DNA from: Desulfuribacillus stibiiarsenatis | GTDB taxonomy: Bacteria > Bacillota > Bacilli > Desulfuribacillales > Desulfuribacillaceae | DNA length: 64,000 bases | Reading direction: 5' to 3' | Assembly: GCF_001742305.1 (NCBI RefSeq) | Contig: NZ_MJAT01000012.1 | Coordinates: 310,001 to 374,000, forward strand | Part shown: positions 8,969 to 16,672 of the stretch, piece by piece | Position numbering within the stretch: the first letter of the stretch is position 1 | Layout: every line of letters begins with the position of its first letter | Position numbers and translations under genes: made by a program | The notes under the pieces: generated by a model | Database searches by the model: none | The model's input: only the letters and a program-made list of their open reading frames with translations | What the model was told of the DNA's origin: nothing

Positions 8969-9955
8969 TTGTACATTTTAACCTTACCTGCTAAAAAGTT
9001 GCATATTGTCATACCTATTTCAATGGTTTTAGGTTTTACTACAGGAATGTTTTTTAAAACATCCATAGTAAAGCCGGCAATTCTTCCCCTTACTTTTTTT
9101 ATGGTTCTTTCCGCTGTTTATGGCTATCCATGGGAAGAAATCATAAATAAAAAAGGTACTCCTATCATTGCAGCAGCATCTATAGTAAATTTTGTTTTTA
9201 TACCGATTGTTGCATGGATTGTGATTAAAATTTTCAACTTATCTCCTGAGTTTGCAGCAGGCTTCGCTATACTAGCGTCTCTACCAACCAGTAGTATGAG
9301 CATTATTTGGACAATGCTTGCTGGTGGAAACGTGGCGTTAGCGATTCGACTTAGTACATTGAGTCTTATTATGGGTGCAGTATTATTGCCAATATATCTA
9401 CATGTTTTTACCGGGTCCACATTAGCAGTACCATTACAGTCAATTTTACAATCAGTTGTTGTTGTTGTCTTATTGCCGTTATTATGTTCATATCTTATCA
9501 GTGTTTGCTCGAAATATTTCCATTGGCAAAGTTATGAGAGTACAATTAAATTTCTTCTTCCTAACATTAATAGTTGGATTTTAACTATCATTATATTTCT
9601 AAATATTAGTATGCAGTCCAACAGTTTATTTTTGTATAAAGTACAAATCCTATCACTAAGCTATGCTTTTTTGACGTTTTATATTGTAACATTTTCAATT
9701 TCATTTTTTATTGCATTTTATTCATTCACCAAATTAGATGGAATTGCTTTTATATATGGAACTGCTATACGGCATCTTTCCATTGGACTAGGACTAGCTA
9801 TTATAACCTTTGGCAACATGACGGGCTTTGTAATTACCTTTGCATACATATTCCAAGCACAAGCTGCAGCATGGTTTGGGCATTATGTGAAAAATAAAAA
9901 ATGGAAAGATAAAAGCAATTATAAAATAACAGAAAATTCTAACAATACCTTTTAG
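8969..9955 (+). CDS. BART-superfamily membrane permease (bile acid:sodium symporter / Acr3-like)
   Basis: 328-residue integral membrane protein with about nine to ten hydrophobic segments, resembling the bile-acid/arsenite/riboflavin transporter group. Seen are a conserved N-terminal ILPLTFFMVLSAVYG region and the half-repeat ILASLPTSSMSIIW. The cysteine typical of true Acr3 arsenite permeases (in an ACT-type motif) was not found, so the substrate is open. The start is TTG at 8969 with AAAGGGGAT upstream. It sits alone between two terminated units, a place with no counterpart in B. subtilis, so it may be an insertion. Confidence 0.65.
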   Translation: MYILTLPAKKLHIVIPISMVLGFTTGMFFKTSIVKPAILPLTFFMVLSAVYGYPWEEIINKKGTPIIAAASIVNFVFIPIVAWIVIKIFNLSPEFAAGFAILASLPTSSMSIIWTMLAGGNVALAIRLSTLSLIMGAVLLPIYLHVFTGSTLAVPLQSILQSVVVVVLLPLLCSYLISVCSKYFHWQSYESTIKFLLPNINSWILTIIIFLNISMQSNSLFLYKVQILSLSYAFLTFYIVTFSISFFIAFYSFTKLDGIAFIYGTAIRHLSIGLGLAIITFGNMTGFVITFAYIFQAQAAAWFGHYVKNKKWKDKSNYKITENSNNTF

Positions 9956-9967
9956 GTTATTGATAGC

Positions 9968-9996
9968 TTGTCTATGGGAAATACTTAATGTATAAT
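9968..9996 (+). promoter_or_regulatory. Sigma-A-type promoter for the RNase J gene
   Basis: TTGTCT (9968-9973), a 17-base spacer and a perfect TATAAT (9991-9996). Transcription would start near 10003, upstream of the TTG start at 10097. This argues against the ATG at 9995 as a start codon. Confidence 0.55.
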
Positions 9997-10096
9997 GTTC
10001 ACAAGTGATTGGTGCGGTTTCCCAAAAATACAACAATCAAATATCAACTACGCAGAAAGTTATTCTATATTTTATATACTCTATGGAGGTGTCATA

Positions 10097-11767
10097 TTGT
10101 CACGTAATCAAGAAAATCTATCCATTATTCCTCTGGGCGGAGTAGGGGAAATAGGGAAAAATATGTTTTTATTTCAGTATAAGGACGAAATCGTCATTGT
10201 TGATGCTGGATTGAAATTTCCTGACGAAGAAATGTTAGGAATTGATATTGTCATTCCAGATTTTACATATCTGATTGAGAATAAAGATAAGATTAAAGGC
10301 CTAGTTATTACTCATGGTCATGAAGATCATATTGGTGGCGTTCCGTATTTATTGAAGAATTTGTCTTTACCTATATATGGAACGAAGCTTACCATTGGTC
10401 TTGTAGAGAATAAATTGAAAGAACATCATTTATTAGAAACAGCCCAGTTAAATGTAGTGAAAAGTACAGCGACGATTCAGTTAGGAAATTACTTTAACAT
10501 TGAACTGTTTCATGTAAATCATAGTATTCCTGACTCCGTGGGGCTGGTAATTCAAACTCCAGAAGGAATTGTAGTCCATTCAGGAGACTTTAAATTTGAC
10601 CAAACGCCAGTAGATGGTAAGGTAACAAATTATCATAAACTTGCAGAACTTGGGCAGAAGAATGTTTTAGCGTTATTAGTGGATAGTACAAACGCAGAAC
10701 GTCCTGGAATTACACTATCAGAGCGAAGTGTTGGTTTATCAATTGATGAAGCATTCCGATCTTCGAAGCAAAGAATCATTGTTGCGACATTTGCTTCTAA
10801 CGTCCATAGAATTCAACAAGTCGTTGAATCTGCTGTGAAGTTCCATAGGAAGATAACAGTTGTAGGGCGCAGCATGATTAACGTAGTTCAAATTGCTATG
10901 GATTTAGGCTATTTACATGTACCAGACGGCGTATTAGTTGATATAGATGAAATAGATAAGCTACCTGCAGATGAGATTGTAATTTTATCGACAGGAAGCC
11001 AAGGGGAACCAATGTCTGCTCTTAGTCGCATGGCTAGAGGAGCACATCGTAAAGTTGAAGTATTACCTGGAGACACAGTAATATTAGCTGCAACACCAAT
11101 TCCTGGAAATGAGAAATTAGTTTCAAAAACAATTGATTTATTATTTAAATGTGGTGCCAATGTCACGTATCGTTCAGTTTCTGGCGTTCACGTGTCAGGT
11201 CACGGCAGTCAAGAAGAGCTAAAACTTATGATGAATTTAGTGAAGCCTAAGCATGTAATTCCGATTCACGGAGAATATCGTATGATGCGCGAATTAGGAA
11301 AGATTGCAGAACATGTAGGGATTCCTATAGAGAACGTTATTAAGATGGAGATTGGTGACGTTGTAGAGTTTACGCAAGGTACTGGAAGAATTGCAGGAAA
11401 AGTTCCTTCTGGTAATGTGTTAATAGACGGACTTGGAGTCGGTGATGTTGGTAATATTGTTCTTAGAGACCGTAAACTATTGTCACAAGATGGTATATTA
11501 GTTGTCGTAGTTACCTTGAGTAAAAAGGACGGCAGTGTGTTATCAGGGCCGGATATTATCTCTAGAGGATTCGTATATGTGCGTGAATCGGAAAAATTGT
11601 TAGATGAAGCCAACCAAATTGTCAATGACACATTAGCTCGCATGAATGCTGACAAGATGAGTGATTGGTCTTCAGTTAAGAATAACATTAAGGATTCATT
11701 AGGTAAGTTTTTATTTGAAAGAACAAGAAGAAAGCCGATGATATTACCAATTATCATGGAAGTATAG
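10097..11767 (+). CDS. rnj: Ribonuclease J
   Basis: 556-residue metallo-beta-lactamase/beta-CASP ribonuclease for 5'-3' exo- and endonucleolytic mRNA decay and rRNA maturation. TTG at 10097 is chosen because GGAGGT lies 6-8 bases upstream and the length becomes the family norm. The metal motif HGHEDH is complete at residues 73-78, followed by FHVNHSIPDS, HSGDFKFD and the beta-CASP STGSQGEP and HGEYRM motifs. The locus (after dapA, before tepA) is that of rnjB in B. subtilis. B. subtilis RNase J2, as I recall it, has a degenerate HGHADA, whereas this protein has the intact J1-type site, so J1-like activity is expected. Confidence 0.93.
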   Translation: MSRNQENLSIIPLGGVGEIGKNMFLFQYKDEIVIVDAGLKFPDEEMLGIDIVIPDFTYLIENKDKIKGLVITHGHEDHIGGVPYLLKNLSLPIYGTKLTIGLVENKLKEHHLLETAQLNVVKSTATIQLGNYFNIELFHVNHSIPDSVGLVIQTPEGIVVHSGDFKFDQTPVDGKVTNYHKLAELGQKNVLALLVDSTNAERPGITLSERSVGLSIDEAFRSSKQRIIVATFASNVHRIQQVVESAVKFHRKITVVGRSMINVVQIAMDLGYLHVPDGVLVDIDEIDKLPADEIVILSTGSQGEPMSALSRMARGAHRKVEVLPGDTVILAATPIPGNEKLVSKTIDLLFKCGANVTYRSVSGVHVSGHGSQEELKLMMNLVKPKHVIPIHGEYRMMRELGKIAEHVGIPIENVIKMEIGDVVEFTQGTGRIAGKVPSGNVLIDGLGVGDVGNIVLRDRKLLSQDGILVVVVTLSKKDGSVLSGPDIISRGFVYVRESEKLLDEANQIVNDTLARMNADKMSDWSSVKNNIKDSLGKFLFERTRRKPMILPIIMEV

Positions 11768-11782
11768 AGTTTTATAATCCAG

Positions 11783-11813
11783 AAACAGGATGCTGATTGC
11801 ATCCTGTTTTTTT
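11783..11813 (+). terminator. Intrinsic terminator after RNase J
   Basis: An 11-bp stem (11783-11793 with 11799-11809), a 5-base loop and a T run. Confidence 0.9.
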
Positions 11814-11893
11814 CGTATCTTTTTGTATACTAAGTGCATAATATGGAAAACATCTAAATTTGATATAAAGTAATGAAAGTGGGTGATCATTCA

Positions 11894-12007
11894 ATGGACC
11901 CAAAACAAAATGTACAACAAGAATTTGATGCAGATCAAATTGATGTAGAAAGTTTAGGGGATAGTACATTCTTCGATGAGAACGAGGGACAAGAAACCTG
12001 TGAGTAG
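11894..12007 (+). CDS. Possible 37-residue acidic protein
   Basis: A short open frame, ATG 11894 to TAG 12007, encoding MDPKQNVQQEFDADQIDVES and then a strongly acidic tail ending in QETCE. AGTGGGTGA lies upstream as a modest ribosome site. It is below usual gene-finding length, has no recognised family, and lies between the RNase J terminator and the next small gene. Its acidic, non-random composition and its position make it plausible but unproven. Confidence 0.35.
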   Translation: MDPKQNVQQEFDADQIDVESLGDSTFFDENEGQETCE

Positions 12008-12104
12008 GGAAATGATACTACTCTTTTAAGTTCTAGAACATTTATCCATTGCATATAATGTATTGATGACAGTAGATTTTACACACTATATGGGAGTGGA
12101 TATT

Positions 12105-12269
12105 ATGAAACTAGATGACTTAAAAGGAAAGAAAGTAGTGGATTATAAGATAACGAATAAGGATGAAGATATTCGAGTAGAAATTATATTCGAAAACAAT
12201 TTATATTTAAATATAAATCTTTCTAATCTTCCAGTGGATGCAATCACATTAGGAAAACGAAAAGGATAA
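12105..12269 (+). CDS. Small hypothetical protein (54 residues)
   Basis: Not recognised. ATG 12105 is preferred over the upstream in-frame TTG 12063 and ATG 12066 because GGGAGTGG (12092-12099) is properly spaced. The product begins MKLDDLKGKKVVDYKI and alternates charged and hydrophobic residues as in a small beta-sheet protein. It is soluble, without cysteine or a signal. A terminator follows directly, supporting a real monocistronic or bicistronic unit with the possible 37-residue gene upstream. Confidence 0.6.
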   Translation: MKLDDLKGKKVVDYKITNKDEDIRVEIIFENNLYLNINLSNLPVDAITLGKRKG

Positions 12270-12272
12270 TAA

Positions 12273-12302
12273 AAAAATCCGTCACAGAAGGCGGATTTTT
12301 CA
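12273..12302 (+). terminator. Intrinsic terminator
   Basis: A 9-bp stem (12273-12281 with 12292-12300) with A-tract and T-tract flanks, immediately after the 54-residue gene. Confidence 0.85.
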
Positions 12303-12400
12303 CATTAATACTGTTTATTTTATTTAAAAAGGTTGGATTTTTCCATTTTAAGTCTTATACTTAGAAAAGCACAGTATAATAACAGAAGGGTGGAGAAAAT

Positions 12401-12877
12401 ATGAATTCTTACGATACAAATTATTCTTATAGTACATTAGGACAAGTAAACGACACAACAAAAAGGGAAAAACCTAAAAATAGAAAAAATATTACATATA
12501 TAATGTTGACTGTATTATTTTGGCTTGCTCTCGTACTTGGAGGAATGTATGCTGCTAAAAGTTACGTTGAATCACGGAATCAAATATTTTTGAATCAGAT
12601 GAATGAAATCAAACAATCCAATGAAATGCTGACAATTTCTATAAAGGAGGAATTTGACACATTTAAAGAAGAAATGGCCCAGGTACACAAAGAACTAACA
12701 GTGATTAATGGAGAACTTAATATTATTAAGGAAGAACTACAATTAACAGGCCAATCAGTAGCTGGTAGTAACAATTCAAAGAATGCATTAGCAGACCGGA
12801 TGACTGAATTAGATAGACAATTAGTAGAATTGAGAAAACAGTTGAAGAAACTGGAGGATGCGGCCCGTGTATATTAG
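12401..12877 (+). CDS. Single-pass membrane protein with coiled coil
   Basis: 158 residues, family not recognised. A polar 30-residue N terminus rich in K/R (KREKPKNRKN) precedes one transmembrane helix (about residues 33-50) and a long heptad-like, E/K/L-rich extracytoplasmic segment predicted as coiled coil. ATG 12401 follows GGGTGGAG. Its end overlaps the next gene, whose ribosome site lies inside this frame, so the two are coupled. It may be a membrane partner or scaffold for the phosphodiester-glycosidase-domain protein (inference). Confidence 0.75.
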   Translation: MNSYDTNYSYSTLGQVNDTTKREKPKNRKNITYIMLTVLFWLALVLGGMYAAKSYVESRNQIFLNQMNEIKQSNEMLTISIKEEFDTFKEEMAQVHKELTVINGELNIIKEELQLTGQSVAGSNNSKNALADRMTELDRQLVELRKQLKKLEDAARVY

Positions 12878-13952
12878 AATTCAATTATTTGCAATTCTAC
12901 TACTAGCGCCATTTGTTGGCTTACTTGTTGGTTTTATTCATCAAGATACGCAACATGTATTCAGTTTAGGTGAATTAAAAATAGGCCAATCTGTCCCTGT
13001 AGATGTTTTACTTGATAATAAGCAAAACTTCGATTCGTTTAAAGATTTAACTTCAGATTCTATTGTTGCTGCAAATGTGACGAAAGAGATTTTATTGAAT
13101 ATGCGCAATAATGCACAAGCAGAAATTAAAGAATATGATGAGCAAAGAGCAGTCGTAGAAGTATTAGTGGAAACAAGTAAAAAAGAAAATAAAAATACTT
13201 CGGGAGTTTTAGACCAAATCTTAGCAAGAATTTTAGGAGATCCTATAGGCCAAACGTTTGGGAAGAATGCAACAATAAAGGTATACTCTTTGGAGGAAGC
13301 TGGTTATCGTGGCTATATGGCGAAAGTCCGCTTGTTAAACCCTGATGCTATTCAAATGGTTTTAGCCAATAATCAAATAGCGAGTAAGGGAGAGACTACG
13401 AGTCAAGCAGCTAAGCGCAATAACGCATTACTAGCAATTAATGCAGGTGGATTCTCCGCGAAAGACGGTAATATTGTACCTTTAGGTATCACGGTTATCA
13501 ATGGTGAAGTCTTAACATTTTCACAGTCCGATTTGAGCTTTGTAGGTTTCAATCAATCTGGGAATCTGGTGGGAGGGAAGATTTCATCAAAGGAGAAGAT
13601 CCAAGAGATGGGGATTCTGCATGGGGCTAGTTTTCTTCCTACACTTTTAAAAAATGGGGAGAAACAACCAATTCCGAAAGAATGGGCCAATGCTAGGCAT
13701 CCAAGAACATTGATTGGTCACTTTCAAAATGGGGATTTATTATTCATCGTGATTGATGGAAGAAGGCAAGGCTGGAGCGACGGAGTAACACTAGAAGAAG
13801 CGCAAACAAAACTTTTAGAGTTTAATGTGCGTGATGCATATAATTTAGATGGTGGCGGTTCAAGTACATTTTATTATGATGGTAAAGTACTAAACAAACC
13901 TTCCGGAGGTTCAGAAAGACGAGTTACCACCAATATAGTAATTAAACCGTAA
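12867..13952 (+). CDS. Membrane-anchored phosphodiester glycosidase (NAGPA) domain protein
   Basis: 361 residues with an N-terminal signal-anchor helix (about 5-22), a variable region and a C-terminal NAGPA/DUF2233 domain. The domain shows AINAGGFS, GITVINGEV, HPRTLIGHFQNGDL, IDGRRQGWSDGVTLEEA and the signature NLDGGGSSTFYYDG. Members cleave or bind phosphodiester-linked sugars and are linked to exopolysaccharide or wall metabolism. GTG 12867 is preferred to ATG 12858: the GGAGG at 12853-12857 directly abuts the ATG but is 9 bases from the GTG. The first 11 bases overlap the coiled-coil gene. Confidence 0.85.
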   Translation: MYIRIQLFAILLLAPFVGLLVGFIHQDTQHVFSLGELKIGQSVPVDVLLDNKQNFDSFKDLTSDSIVAANVTKEILLNMRNNAQAEIKEYDEQRAVVEVLVETSKKENKNTSGVLDQILARILGDPIGQTFGKNATIKVYSLEEAGYRGYMAKVRLLNPDAIQMVLANNQIASKGETTSQAAKRNNALLAINAGGFSAKDGNIVPLGITVINGEVLTFSQSDLSFVGFNQSGNLVGGKISSKEKIQEMGILHGASFLPTLLKNGEKQPIPKEWANARHPRTLIGHFQNGDLLFIVIDGRRQGWSDGVTLEEAQTKLLEFNVRDAYNLDGGGSSTFYYDGKVLNKPSGGSERRVTTNIVIKP

Positions 13953-13990
13953 GTTGTTTTATTATGATTCGATGATTGATATTGATACGA

Positions 13991-14031
13991 AAACTAGCAT
14001 TGAACGGCAATCCGTTTATGCTAGTTTTTTT
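13991..14031 (+). terminator. Intrinsic terminator
   Basis: A 10-bp outer stem (13991-14000 with 14018-14027), an inner 5-bp stem (14003-14007 with 14012-14016) and a T run. It separates the glycosidase gene from the nap cluster. Confidence 0.85.
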
Positions 14032-14140
14032 ATGAACTGAATTAAAGAATGCTGATCATTAATAATTGCAAACTTAGGTAATTCTCTTCGCAGAGGTTTA
14101 GCAATGCCTGGTTAATATTATGAAAGAAATATGAAATTGC

Positions 14141-14154
14141 GTGATGGTAGTCAC
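14141..14154 (+). promoter_or_regulatory. Crp/Fnr-type operator before the nap ferredoxin operon
   Basis: A perfect GTGA-N6-TCAC palindrome centred at 14147.5. If TACTAT (14177-14182) is the -10, the start lies near 14189 and the site is at about -41.5, the class II activator position. A perfect TATAAT at 14165-14170 is the alternative; it would put the site near -29.5. The same motif with the same spacing recurs before napA. Confidence 0.6.
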
Positions 14155-14260
14155 ATATTTTTTTTATAATAAGTGCTACTATGAATATATAAATACTGCT
14201 AATGTAACGATTTTAACTATAGCATGCTTACGGAATACATAATTCAAAGGGGGAGCCTCG

Positions 14261-14797
14261 TTGAGAAAATGGCCAGCAATATTTATTGGTTTTTTGATGT
14301 TTTATGTAATCAATATTTTTAAAGGGCCGCAAAAACCATTAGTAAGACCGCCAGGAGCATTACCTGAGGATGAGTTTTTAGCTGTATGTATTCGTTGTGG
14401 GCAATGTTCGCAGGTTTGTCCGTATCATAGTATTCATATTGCAGATGGGAAAAAAGGATTTTCAATCGGCACTCCATATCTAAATTTACGTGAGAAACCA
14501 TGTTTTTTATGTAAAGACTTTCATTGTATTGAAACTTGTCCAAGTAAAGCACTAGTCTCTATCGAGAAACAGAATGTAAAGATGGGATTAGCACAAATAG
14601 ATACGACTACCTGTAATGCTTGGCTAGGTGATGAATGTAGAATGTGTTATGTGTCTTGTCCATTTTACGATAAGGCGATTCAGCTTCCAGATTTCCGTAG
14701 ACCAGTCATAAGTCCAGAAAATTGTGTTGGCTGTGGAGTCTGTGAATATGTTTGCGTTAAAGATAATCCTGCCATTAAAGTCAACCCTATGGGATAG
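14261..14797 (+). CDS. NapG-type four-cluster ferredoxin, membrane-anchored
   Basis: 178-residue MauM/NapG-family ferredoxin. After a hydrophobic segment (residues 5-20) comes the family core RPPGAL, then four cysteine groups: CIRCGQCSQVCP, CFLCKDFHCIETCP, a third group C-x7-CRMCYVSCP and CVGCGVCEYVC. This predicts four [4Fe-4S] clusters relaying electrons from NapH towards NapA. The TTG start at 14261 follows AAAGGGGGA. Unlike usual NapG, the N terminus (MRKWPA) has no twin arginine, so its export route is unclear. It is the first gene of a tight run with napH, 11 bases apart, behind a Crp/Fnr-like box. Confidence 0.85.
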   Translation: MRKWPAIFIGFLMFYVINIFKGPQKPLVRPPGALPEDEFLAVCIRCGQCSQVCPYHSIHIADGKKGFSIGTPYLNLREKPCFLCKDFHCIETCPSKALVSIEKQNVKMGLAQIDTTTCNAWLGDECRMCYVSCPFYDKAIQLPDFRRPVISPENCVGCGVCEYVCVKDNPAIKVNPMG

Positions 14798-14808
14798 GAG
14801 GTAAACAT

Positions 14809-15654
14809 ATGAGAAAAAGCAATCGTTGGAATTATCCTAGAACACTAATTAGAGTACTATTTTTAGGAATTATTGTTTCACCACTTTTTGGATTCACATT
14901 CTTTCTGGGGACTTTTAGTTCTGGTCTATTCCTTGGCAAAATTCATTTAACGGATCCATTGGCAGGGCTGCAAATTGCATTAGCTCAACCTGGCTCCTTG
15001 ATGTCAGGTTTTATAGTATCTATTTTACTGGTGGTTTGTGTGTACGCTTTATTAGGTCGAGTGTATTGCAGTTGGGTATGTCCACTCGGACTATTATTGG
15101 AAATTGCAGATCAGTGGCTAGTTAAGATCCCTATTAGAATAAAGGCAACAGGGGATATTAGTAAGTCAATGAAATACACCGTGCTATCGGTCACCTTGTC
15201 TCTAGCGCTATTATCGTCAATGCCAGTCTTTGAGATTTTCTCTCCCATGTCTATATTTATGAGAATGTGGTTGTATGGGATAGGAATAGAGATATTACTA
15301 ATCATTGCCGTTATAGTCTTAAATTGGCTGTTTGGAGCAAATAGTTGGTGTAATAGAATCTGTCCCTTGGGTGCACTCTATTCATTGCTAGGGAAAGTTC
15401 GAGTCCTGTCTTTGAATATTGATACAAACCATTGTACTCAATGTGGTGCTTGTTATCAAGTGATTTGTAAGGTTGGTCCAGAAGTGTTACGACCAGCAAT
15501 TATGTCTGGAAATGCGTACTTAATTTCCAGTGATTGTACAAATTGTGGAGATTGTATTGGAAATTGTCCAAGTACTGCGTTAACCTTTACAATTCGTTTA
15601 CCTAGAAAAACTAGTATTACAAATATTTATGATGCTCCATCGAAACAAGCTTAA
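14809..15654 (+). CDS. napH: NapH-type membrane ferredoxin (quinol dehydrogenase)
   Basis: 281-residue membrane protein with four to five helices, two cytoplasmic CxxxCP motifs (CSWVCPLG and CNRICPLG) that are NapH hallmarks, and two C-terminal [4Fe-4S] sites (CTQCGACYQVIC with a later C, and CTNCGDCIGNCP). In NapGH systems it oxidises menaquinol and hands electrons to NapG, replacing NapC, which is absent here. ATG 14809 follows AGGAGG. A menaquinone synthesis block occurs in the same window. Confidence 0.9.
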   Translation: MRKSNRWNYPRTLIRVLFLGIIVSPLFGFTFFLGTFSSGLFLGKIHLTDPLAGLQIALAQPGSLMSGFIVSILLVVCVYALLGRVYCSWVCPLGLLLEIADQWLVKIPIRIKATGDISKSMKYTVLSVTLSLALLSSMPVFEIFSPMSIFMRMWLYGIGIEILLIIAVIVLNWLFGANSWCNRICPLGALYSLLGKVRVLSLNIDTNHCTQCGACYQVICKVGPEVLRPAIMSGNAYLISSDCTNCGDCIGNCPSTALTFTIRLPRKTSITNIYDAPSKQA

Positions 15655-15704
15655 TTAATTATGTGGAAAAGTTAATTTAAATAACGTTAGGAAAGGTGAT
15701 TAAA

Positions 15705-15962
15705 ATGATTATAGCTGGTATCGTAGTAAAAGTAGTGTCTGGAAAAGAAGAGCCATTAGCAGAATATTTGAAAGGCTTCCCCAATGTCACTGTAGAAGGA
15801 TCAACGGATGGCAATTTAGCCATTGTCGTTGAGGCTAATCATGCACAAGAATTAGAGAAATTAACACAACGATGGCAAGATAATCAAGAAGATATTATCG
15901 GTGTTTTCCCGGTATATGTAAATTCAGAAGACATTGATGAGGATATTTCTCGTGATTGCTAA
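15705..15962 (+). CDS. napD: NapD-like maturation chaperone
   Basis: 85-residue NapD family protein, a cytoplasmic chaperone that in studied systems binds the Tat signal of NapA during cofactor insertion. It begins MIIAGIVVKVV, the typical first beta strand, and has the ferredoxin-like beta-alpha-beta pattern with GFPNVTVEGSTDGNLAIVVE. ATG 15705 is chosen over the in-frame GTG 15696, which lies inside the ribosome site GAAAGGTG. Its presence is odd given that the NapA signal lacks a true RR pair. It overlaps the next gene by 11 bases. Confidence 0.85.
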   Translation: MIIAGIVVKVVSGKEEPLAEYLKGFPNVTVEGSTDGNLAIVVEANHAQELEKLTQRWQDNQEDIIGVFPVYVNSEDIDEDISRDC

Positions 15963-16506
15963 TGAACACGCTTTTTCCCGTCGAAAACTTGTAAAAGGGT
16001 TCTTGGGTGAAATGCTTGGTTATATAGGAAAAACAGCAGGGATTAATAAGAAGAGTAAATTCCTTAGACCACCTGGTGCGATAGATGAGTTAGAATTTAT
16101 CTCTACATGTTTACGTTGTGGAAAATGTCAAGTTAGCTGTCAAAAGGGATGTATTGAAATATTAGATCAAGAAAAAGGGATAGGTTTAGGGACACCTTAT
16201 ATACAATACAAGAATCAATCTTGTGATTTTTGTTTAGAGTGTATTAAAGTTTGCAGATCAGGCGCGTTATTGCATCCTGAAGATACAGAATTAGTGATTG
16301 GCAATGCTCACATTCATCAATATAAATGTTTAGCGTGGCAAGGAGCAATTTGCAATAACTGTGTTCATAGTTGCAAAAATAAAGCGATAAAACTTAAAGA
16401 TAATCGGTACCCAGATATTATAGAAGAATTATGTAGAGGCTGTGGAGCTTGTATGATTCAATGTTTTCAACAGCCAACAGCAATCTTTATACAACCTAAA
16501 AATTAA
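15952..16506 (+). CDS. Second NapG/NapF-type four-cluster ferredoxin with Tat-like N terminus
   Basis: 184 residues. GTG 15952 is preferred (GAGGATA is 8 bases upstream, within napD); TTG 15934 and ATG 15937 also lie in frame. The N terminus contains SRRKLVKGFLG, close to the Tat consensus, but the following segment is only weakly hydrophobic. The core RPPGAIDELEF and four cysteine groups (CLRCGKCQVSC, CDFCLECIKVC, C-x7-CNNCVHSC, CRGCGACMIQC) parallel the ferredoxin at 14261, suggesting a duplicated pair. It could be an exported NapG, or a NapF-like cytoplasmic maturation factor. Confidence 0.8.
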   Translation: MIANEHAFSRRKLVKGFLGEMLGYIGKTAGINKKSKFLRPPGAIDELEFISTCLRCGKCQVSCQKGCIEILDQEKGIGLGTPYIQYKNQSCDFCLECIKVCRSGALLHPEDTELVIGNAHIHQYKCLAWQGAICNNCVHSCKNKAIKLKDNRYPDIIEELCRGCGACMIQCFQQPTAIFIQPKN

Positions 16507-16526
16507 TTACAAATATTTTATTTTTG

Positions 16527-16540
16527 GTGATAGCCATCAC
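16527..16540 (+). promoter_or_regulatory. Crp/Fnr-type operator before napA
   Basis: A perfect GTGA-N6-TCAC centred at 16533.5. TAATAT at 16563-16568 is a plausible -10, placing the start near 16575 and the site at about -41.5. Geometry and half-sites equal those of the box at 14141. This suggests napA has its own promoter besides read-through from the ferredoxin genes. Confidence 0.6.
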
Positions 16541-16672
16541 ATACGGAATTAAAATTTGATGATAATATGAAAAGTACAAGAGAATTAAGTGACAAATGAC
16601 ACTTTTTGAAAGTTAGACTTTGAAAACTATTTTTATAGTTTTTCAATCATTATATTAAGGAGGAGTTCTTTA

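Larger units (their letters stand above)
13953..14260 (+). other. 308-base intergenic region before the nap operon
   Basis: Holds the terminator at 13991-14031, an A/T-rich stretch in which I saw no gene, the GTGA-N6-TCAC palindrome at 14141-14154, two candidate -10 elements (14165-14170 and 14177-14182) and the ribosome site before 14261. No tRNA or small ORF of interest was seen. Confidence 0.7.

Noticed and set aside
9995-10096. Longer RNase J starting at ATG 9995
   Set aside because: That ATG lies inside the TATAAT of the predicted promoter and lacks a ribosome site; TTG 10097 has both site and family-typical start.
11266-11802. Long minus-strand frame (178 residues) opposite RNase J
   Set aside because: It mirrors a strongly conserved gene, has no ribosome site and no recognisable protein family; antisense openness is a codon-use effect.
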